This document shows, in pieces, positions 58,608 to 64,000 of a stretch of DNA of 64,000 bases (position 1 is the first letter of the stretch; each line of letters starts with the position of its first letter). The DNA comes from Isoetes taiwanensis. Taxonomy: Eukaryota > Streptophyta > Lycopodiopsida > Isoetales > Isoetaceae. Under the pieces are notes generated by a model. It had not been told where the DNA came from and did no database searches. It saw nothing but the letters and a program-made list of their open reading frames with translations. The translations under genes were made by a program, and so were the position numbers. The DNA is taken from contig JAJEKV010000033.1 in the NCBI GenBank assembly GCA_021234155.1, forward strand, positions 9,333,641 to 9,397,640. The letters are read 5' to 3'.

Positions 58608-60131
58608 TTATCCTCTAGGAACTTCTTCACTTGGGTTGTTCCTACTGAATGACCCAAGTTCCTGAGGATGTTGATTGACGATCCCCCCTGCAAGGCTCTC
58701 GCCAAATCTTCTATCCTGCGCTCGGAGGTATAGGCTGCGGTCACTGCCAGTCTTCCCTGCCGTCTGTAAGGTATGGCGAAGTAAAAAAATATCGAGTGCT
58801 ACTGCTTTCTTCACCAGGATGGCATATTCGGTGTTTGGAGCTAGCCGAGCATGCCGGCCAAAGCCTGAGAGCGCAATTAGCATCGATACTCCTTCCTCGC
58901 CCTTGGGGGTGAATTTGCGGTGGATTGCCGCCATTCTTCCATCCATCAGCAGGGGAAGGTAATACCGCAACGACCTGTCGTTGTGTGACGGGTCCTCGCC
59001 TCCTCGGCCTCCAACTCTGTGTCTGCTGGCATAGTCATCGACCTCCACCGTGGTGAGCTCCCTGTAGTCTCTGACTATTGCTGAAGCTCTCCTGAGGTCG
59101 AACTCGCCTCTTCGCTCCCGGGGAGGTGTTGTTGAAGAACTTGTCGTTAAGATGTTCGAGGTCTTGTGGCGGATCCCCATCTGTTCCTGTAGAGCAAGGA
59201 ACTCTTCCTCAGTCGGTAGTTGCCCCGCCTCCATAATGCGATGTTCTTGAGGGCTTGAATATCGGAGGTCGATTCTCGGAGTGTAAGTGTCGGCTTCCCT
59301 TAGTTGCGGTGGGAAGTGGGAAGTTCCTCGGGCGATGCTCCAGTCAGTGCGTCCTCGGGAGTTGGTGCGGCAGCTGCGTCCGAAGTCGATACTCTCTTTC
59401 CATGCACTCAGGAGATTACGGATGTCGCTTAGGAGCAAATACTCTTAAGCCCTCGGCGATGATGGGGGCTAGGCTTGTGATGCCTAGCCCAAGGGGTGGC
59501 TTTATCCCGAGTTTGCCGGCTTTTCGAACTCCTGCGACTCGCACGCTAGCCCATTTGCTCCTCCATTGTCGAGCTCGGCGTGAGTCGTCATCTTCTTCCT
59601 CCGGCTCCTCGTCTTCTTCTTTTTCCTTCTTGCTCTGTTGCATGCTAGCGAAAGGAGTCATTGAACTGCCGCTGTGGCTAATGGGTCCACGTCCATGGGG
59701 GGAATGGAGGTTTCTCCCATGGGGTTCTCGACACGGTGGGTGAGGAAAATGGCTAAGGCAGCATTGAAAGAAAAGTACTTGGTCCTGTTGACAATCAGGA
59801 CCATTGGCTCAGGCATGCGCTGGGCCTTGTTTGTGAGGTACTTGGCAATGTTTGGAACATCGCCTAAGGCTACTTGAAGGGTTTGCCTAGGAACAAAGTA
59901 GCCTATGCAAGGTGGGAGCTGCACTAAAGATGGCTCTACCCTAACTTGGAACTCGAACAGTACTCGGCTATATGCTGGGGTTGCGTGTAAGGTTGCCTGG
60001 ACATCTATCTCCTTCCGGAAGACTTGGAAAATCTCATTGACGTCGGCCGGCGCAAAGATGAGATTGCCGGCGCCATATCTGAAATCCCGAAATCGAGGTT
60101 GCCATGAGTCTAACGAGGAAAAGACTAGCAA
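58608..60131 (-). CDS. Element 1: ORF-B, unknown protein between H3 ORF and gag
   Basis: Three consecutive frames appear to be one protein with indels: 60131-59658 (157 residues; APADVNEIFQVFRKEIDVQA, RMPEPMVLIVNRTKYFSFNA), 59661-59416 (acidic KKEKEEDEEPEEEDDD then basic sequence) and 59438-58608 (276 residues; TEEEFLALQEQMGIRHKT, VEVDDYASRHRVGGRGGE, MLIALSGFGRHARLAPNTEY). No family was recognised. It lies where simple chromoviruses have nothing, upstream of gag and about 0.7 kb downstream of the histone-like ORF. It may be an extra structural or chromatin protein, or a duplicated and diverged gag-like segment. Confidence 0.55.
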
Positions 60132-60418
60132 ACGGGTGCAAGAGCGCCTCAGGGAGCTGAGAAATTGGCTAAGGGGGCAGGAGCAAACTCGTAGGGTGCT
60201 ACGTAAGAAATGAGGGACCTATTTATAGAAAAGGGGGAAACCCTAATTTTTGGATGACTTGGAAAATTCTTGGGGTTGGGCAATTCTAGCCTATATTGAG
60301 GTCTAATTTGGAATTGGGAGACTAACTTAAGGGTCTGAGCATGACTGGATTGCCTAAAGATCCTAACACAACAAGCTGGAGATCATTTGGACAAATTATG
60401 GTGAAGAAATGGTAGGAG

Positions 60419-60485
60419 GTCTCACAGGTAGCGCCTCGTCCAAAAGCTGGACTTTAGTTTCTTGACCAGGCGCGACGTGTGAGAC
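60419..60485 (-). repeat. 67-nt hairpin repeat, copy 1
   Basis: GTCTCACA at the left and TGTGAGAC at the right pair, followed inward by GCGCCT with AGGCGC and a weaker third stem around ACTTTAGT-type sequence. Near-identical to copies at 60619, 62335 and 62527, all in the same orientation. Confidence 0.95.
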
Positions 60486-60618
60486 ATTAGTCCCATTTCG
60501 ATCAAAACATGTCCAATTTGGGTAAACTAAGGGTGTAGGAATGACAGACTCATTAATTTAAGCAGAATCGACCCCTTGCTTGGTCAATTTGGAGCTGTTT
60601 TGGGCAATTTTGGGCAAG

Positions 60619-60685
60619 GTCTCACAGGTAGCGCCTCGTTCAAAAACTAAACTTTAGTTTCTTTACCAGGCGCGACGTGTGAGAC
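60619..60685 (-). repeat. 67-nt hairpin repeat, copy 2
   Basis: Same outer 8-bp and inner 6-bp stems as copy 1, with a few changes confined mostly to the loop. Confidence 0.95.
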
Positions 60686-60830
60686 ATCACACTTTTTGGT
60701 CTGAAAATGTGCTATTTTACTAAAACAAAAGCTAATACTTGCTAACTTGTCCTAATTAAACAAATTTAGACACATAAAGTACTCAAAATTGATTTATATT
60801 ACCAAAATTTTTTGATTATTTACAAAATTT

Positions 60831-61277
60831 TTATTTGGGATCTCCCTTAATTAAACTAGCTAATTGCATGTCTTTCTTCATGAGGGTTACTCACTTCGCA
60901 TGAACAGTGCAAGCTGTCGAGTCTTCAAAATGTTGCACTATCCTCTGCTCAGCCGCTTCCTGCAGTGCCAGCAGCATCTCATCTGTGACCCTCATGTCGG
61001 TCCTAAAATCTTGCATTACTTCTCTGACCAAACGAGCAAGGGGGGCACGGGGAATTAGGAGGCCGTAGCTGCGCTGGAAGTGCCTAATCTCCCTCAGTGC
61101 TCTTCTCTCCACCTCCTTCCTGTCGACTTTCTTCTTGGCTGGCTTCTTAGGGGTCTTGGGCTTTGGTGGTGGCGGCCTTAGCGTCTGGCTCTTCGTTGGA
61201 TGTCCCCCCTCGATGGTAAGGTACCTGTTCTCTGATAGTAGGAGTTGTAAGCCTCCCACTTCTTCATGTCGCCTCAT
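60831..61277 (-). pseudogene. Element 1: histone H3 fold ORF (CENH3-like), one in-frame TGA
   Basis: The ATG at 61277 follows an in-frame stop. 128 codons run to TGA at 60891-60893, and the same frame continues 19 codons to TAA. Residues 34-55 form a Pro/Lys-rich basic tail. Residues 59-70 (RALREIRHFQRS) match the H3 alpha-N helix and 73-91 (LLIPRAPLARLVREVMQDF) match alpha-1. Residues 104-128 (ALQEAAEQRIVQHFED, then CTVHAK) match alpha-2, and after the TGA, VTLMKKDMQLASLIKG matches alpha-3. The TGA sits exactly where H3 proteins have Arg after His-Ala-Lys, consistent with CGA to TGA decay. LLIP.AP, LLALQEAAE and VTLM.KD are features more typical of plant CENH3 than of H3.1/H3.3, but loop 1 has canonical H3 length and no ARTKQ tail is present. 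It lies inside the chromovirus between two hairpin pairs. Confidence 0.9.
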
Positions 61278-61546
61278 GTTCCCTCATCTTCCTTTTCGTA
61301 GATCTTAGCGAGGGTCCGTGGCGTAGGACTCTCGGGCGGTCGTGTTTGTTTCTTCTGTCCCAAATCCGGGTGCCAGGGGCTTCGTACTTGATTACGCTTT
61401 GTTCTAAATCGGGCTGCTCTTGATCGGGTATTGCTGTTAAAGTCGCTGGGAGTTTGAAGAGCTTCCACCTTGGTGTTAGGGTTGTAGTCTTAGTCGTCAA
61501 AGTCATCGGAAGAGGGCTGGTCGGTGGCCGTTCTTTGATGGCGACC
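61264..61546 (-). pseudogene. Element 1: link between acidic ORF and H3 ORF
   Basis: Two short overlapping frames (61506-61264, with DLEQSVIKYEAPGTRIWDRR, and 61468-61274). They may be the frameshifted join that once connected the acidic protein to the H3-fold domain as one polypeptide, or an independent segment. No domain recognised. Confidence 0.4.
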
Positions 61547-62124
61547 TTAGGGTTGGGCTTCTTTCTTGGCGAGAACTTCCTTGAGCTTCCTTGGGCCCAC
61601 TACAAACTTTCCCTTCTTCTTCTTGAGTTCCTCTACTGCTTTCTCCTCCTCCTCTTCTCTCTTCCTCTTAGTCTTTTGCGGCCGTTGTTTAAGCCTTCGT
61701 GTTTCGCGATCTATCTTGGCGAGGTCTTCTTCTTCACGGCTCAGTCTTGTTATTTGTGCTCTTGCCGGCTCCTTTGTTCTCCTTTCCCGTTGTTCTCCCT
61801 CCTCTTCGTCTTCGAGGATCTCTGTTGCTGCATCAGAGTGGTCCTCTTTCCCCTCCTGCTCTTGAATCTCCCGCTCTATCTCCTCGTAAACTTCCCTTGT
61901 CTCCTCGTCCATGGAAGTTGGTGATGCGGCCTCGTCTTGATCCACCTGCTGATTGAAAATATCAATCAGATCAGATGTATCTTGATCTTCTGGGATGCTC
62001 TCCTCGCTTGAAGATGAACGACCCCCCCATGAGCCATCCGCGAAGCATCTGCAAGGTCGGGCGTCGTGGCTGTGTGGCTTCGCTGGGCGAGGCTTCTGGC
62101 GATCTGCGCTTGGTCGCGTGCCAT
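61547..62124 (-). pseudogene. Element 1: ORF-A, acidic/charged protein
   Basis: The ATG at 62124 (MARDQAQIARSLAQRSHTAT) reads to a run of seven G near 62.03 kb. There one base shift leads into a long open frame: SSSSEESIPEDQDTSDLIDI, then EETREVYEEIEREIQEQEGK, ATEILEDEEEGEQRERRTKE and REEEEEKAVEELKKKKGKF. The protein alternates strongly acidic and basic coiled-coil-like stretches, like many histone-binding or nucleolar proteins, but no named family was recognised. It stands immediately upstream of the H3-fold ORF on the same strand and may be its N-terminal extension. Confidence 0.55.
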
Positions 62125-62334
62125 GCTTGGCGACTCCTCAATCGGATATATCGCCCAAAGATCGCCTAAGTGCTGGGAGGCGGATTTCTAGGGGGAACGC
62201 GTGCAAATGGGTGGGGTCTACATCTATTTATAGCTTGGGGAAATTTTAGGTCAAAATCTAAGTTGCTCTATTTAACGTGCCAAGGCACCTATTTACTTAA
62301 AACATACACTTATTTCAGAGATTTTTGATTATTG

Positions 62335-62401
62335 GTCTCACAGGTAGCGTCTCGTTCAAAAACTAGAGTTTAGTTTTTAGACCAGGCGCGACGTGTGAGA
62401 T
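62335..62401 (-). repeat. 67-nt hairpin repeat, copy 3
   Basis: Same design as the other copies. The last base of the outer stem differs (T for C), and one C in the inner stem is changed to T; both changes allow G-U pairing on one of the two strands. Confidence 0.95.
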
Positions 62402-62526
62402 CTTACACACTCTTAAGTAATTTAAGTGATTTAAACTTACTATTCTAACTAATTCTTACCTTGGAACTCGCCTTACCATATTACTTTGGTGAAATTTATC
62501 AAGTTTGAAGGTATTCTTGGCTCAAT

Positions 62527-62593
62527 GTCTCACAGGTAGCGCCTCGTCCAAAAACTAAAGTTCAGTTCTTTGACCAGGCGCGACGTGTGAGAC
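62527..62593 (-). repeat. 67-nt hairpin repeat, copy 4
   Basis: Perfect outer and inner stems. It lies about 190 bp into the leader after the PBS, and copy 3 is about 190 bp further on; both are upstream of ORF-A. Confidence 0.95.
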
Positions 62594-62781
62594 CACCTTG
62601 CCTGAGAAGGTTTTGGCTCATTTCTTTTAATCTTATTATGTTCCAATTCACTTAACTGTTACTAGCATAAACTACAAAAATGAGAATTTTTTTTTTCCCA
62701 TTTTTCGAGGTTCAAGGATCCTATCAAGTTAGTACTATTGGGAGCATGGTCAGTGCTTTGCTCTTGGTCTCCAAGAACATT

Positions 62782-62793
62782 GCTCTGATACCA
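62782..62793 (-). other. Element 1: primer-binding site
   Basis: The minus strand reads TGGTATCAGAGC one base after the 5' LTR, complementary to initiator Met tRNA. Confidence 0.95.
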
Positions 62794-62794
62794 C

Positions 62795-64000
62795 TGTGAC
62801 GTCCCCTACTCACATATGGTGCACTCACCGTATACAAACAGGAGTTCATCCCCCATACCAGCTCCACGCTGATACAGGGCCCTCCACATATCACTGCACC
62901 CGTAACGAGTCCCAGTGGGAAGAGTGAAGGGGTCATTTTACCCTGTCTCCCTCAGGGCCTACCTAGCTGCGGAAGCGTAAACATACACGTCAGTATACAA
63001 CATAATCACATATCCACCTCAAAGGGTGGCGCATCAACATCTGCATAGACAATGATCAACATCATATATAAGGGAAAACCTACCCAAGGCTCAGACTCGA
63101 AGGGATGACTGACGGCTTGGGTCTCCAGAGTTCATTGCGCATGTAATTCATGGCAATGGATTTACCGGCATAAGAACATGGCATAGGGTTGTCCACTCCA
63201 TCCGCCCCCCTGTGCACACTTTGCGGAGTAGGCTGAAAAAGTGTTGGGACTCGACTGTAGCCCACGGACGACGATAGCCGAAAGGGATATTCCTGGGTTT
63301 CATCTCCCCAGTTCCGATGGGGCAGGTAGGGATCACTCCCTCCAGAGATCTACATGCTGAAGGGCCACTACCCGTATTCGACTTAACCCACTGGAAAGTG
63401 AACCCCACTTCACGGGTGTCGAGCCCATACCTTACCCGCACTTAGTGGTAAGCTATTGGGCCTAGTCACAAGTGATCCCGGTGAGGCCTTACACACCGGA
63501 GGGATCGCTCAAGAGTCGAACCACTAACCTCCTTCTTAGCGGTCTGCCCCTTCACCCACAACCTGGTGTGGTTCTTGTACACATGCCGAATCTACAGTGT
63601 GCTAGAGAGGCTACTTCTAGGAGCATCAACTACCAAGCTTTAGGGCCTCTACCCCCCTTCCCAATACAAGGAGTTCACAGAGATACATCATCCATATACA
63701 TCATAGAAGAACTAAAGAACTAGATCTAATCTATATCATAGAGTTAGGTTCTTTAGTTAGTGTCTGGGACGTGAGAATCTAGATGGCTACTATGGGCAAT
63801 TTAATAGGCTAAACCTACTGATACAATGACTGGAAGACGGTTTAGGCTATTAAATTGACTAAATACCTGATCCTTAGGTTGCTCCTCGACTCGAGTTCAC
63901 CATCATCCTGTTTTGCTTTCGAATCAAGGGAAACTAATGGTGCAATGGCTAGACGAAGTTCGGGAGGCGATTTTGGCTCCTGGGGCAGCCAAAACAGAGC
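62795..64000 (-). repeat. Element 1: 5' LTR, cut by window end
   Basis: Minus-strand LTR ending ...GGGGACGTCACA at 62795. It matches 39744-40219 and 51724-52480 in order. About 340 bp of its start should lie outside the window, judging from the other LTR. Confidence 0.92.

Larger units (their letters stand above)
39744..64000 (-). mobile_element. Element 1: Ty3/gypsy chromovirus with H3-like ORF
   Basis: LTR retrotransposon on the minus strand, open at the right edge of the window. Parts from its 5' end: 5' LTR (from beyond 64000 to 62795), PBS 62782-62793, extra ORFs with a histone H3 fold (60.8-62.1 kb), unknown ORF-B (58.6-60.1 kb), gag, protease, RT-RNase H, integrase with chromodomain (53.6-58.4 kb), polypurine tract 52821-52833, and 3' LTR 52820-51724 plus 40219-39744. 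The 3' LTR is interrupted by element 2. The pol gene is nearly open, with one in-frame TGA and a short deletion in RT, so the insertion is moderately young but inactive. Confidence 0.93.

Noticed and set aside
60831-61277. Histone-like ORF as an ordinary host H3 or CENH3 gene
   Set aside because: No canonical ARTKQ tail, no host-like promoter or introns. It is flanked on both sides by chromovirus features on the same strand within one pair of LTRs. A captured host gene remains the likely origin.
61454-61924. 156-residue plus-strand frame that looks like a membrane protein
   Set aside because: Complement of the acidic/basic ORF-A; hydrophobicity arises from antisense Glu/Lys codons.

Overview
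This is nuclear DNA from a land plant. The evidence is spliceosomal introns with GT-AG borders, a plant-type AMSH deubiquitinase gene, PLS-type PPR pseudogenes, a stress-associated AN1 exon, plant L1-type LINE sequence and long chromovirus-type LTR retrotransposons primed from initiator Met tRNA. A Penelope-lineage reverse transcriptase together with deep transposon nesting leans towards a large-genomed non-flowering plant (fern, lycophyte, bryophyte or gymnosperm); that placement is inference.

Layout. 1-3.6 kb: a poly-A-tailed retroposed 3' end, an A/T inverted run and diverged tandem repeats. 3.6-8.5 kb: a complete 14-exon AMSH gene on the minus strand, every splice phase of which can be followed. 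9.1-9.6 kb: a GC-rich minisatellite. 9.8-11.8 kb: a three-exon minus-strand gene of unknown function, with a possible small antisense gene at its 3' end. 12.5-16.2 kb: a 5'-truncated LINE with an 18-bp target-site duplication. 17.1-22.3 kb: an inverted-repeat pair enclosing a PPR fragment and exons of an unrecognised gene. 22.4-26.5 kb: a minus-strand gene for a Penelope/rvt-type reverse transcriptase with one intron, a large N-terminal region and no visible endonuclease. 26.6-30 kb: a broken Ty1/copia fragment, a SINE-like repeat, a MITE and a 57-bp tandem repeat. 30.6-37.9 kb: a short LTR element whose 3' LTR is split by a 4.9-kb segment carrying degenerate PPR sequence and an AN1 zinc-finger exon. 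38.6-39.7 kb: a CACTA-like terminus and a Ty3/gypsy RT relic.

39.7-64 kb is a nest. A minus-strand Ty3/gypsy chromovirus (element 1; 5' LTR runs off the window) sits inside the older gypsy relic. A plus-strand gypsy element (element 2, 40.2-51.7 kb, with LTRs, PBS and PPT) sits inside the 3' LTR of element 1, and a SINE-like repeat sits inside the 3' LTR of element 2.

The most striking content is in element 1. Between its primer-binding site and gag it carries about 4 kb of extra sequence: an acidic charged ORF, an ORF with a recognisable histone H3 fold that has CENH3-like features, and a further unknown ORF. Four near-identical 67-nt hairpins bracket the acidic/H3 module, two on each side. 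A chromovirus carrying its own H3-type histone would be an unusual chromatin-directed mobile element. In this copy the histone ORF and pol each have one in-frame TGA, so this copy looks inactive while the family may not be.
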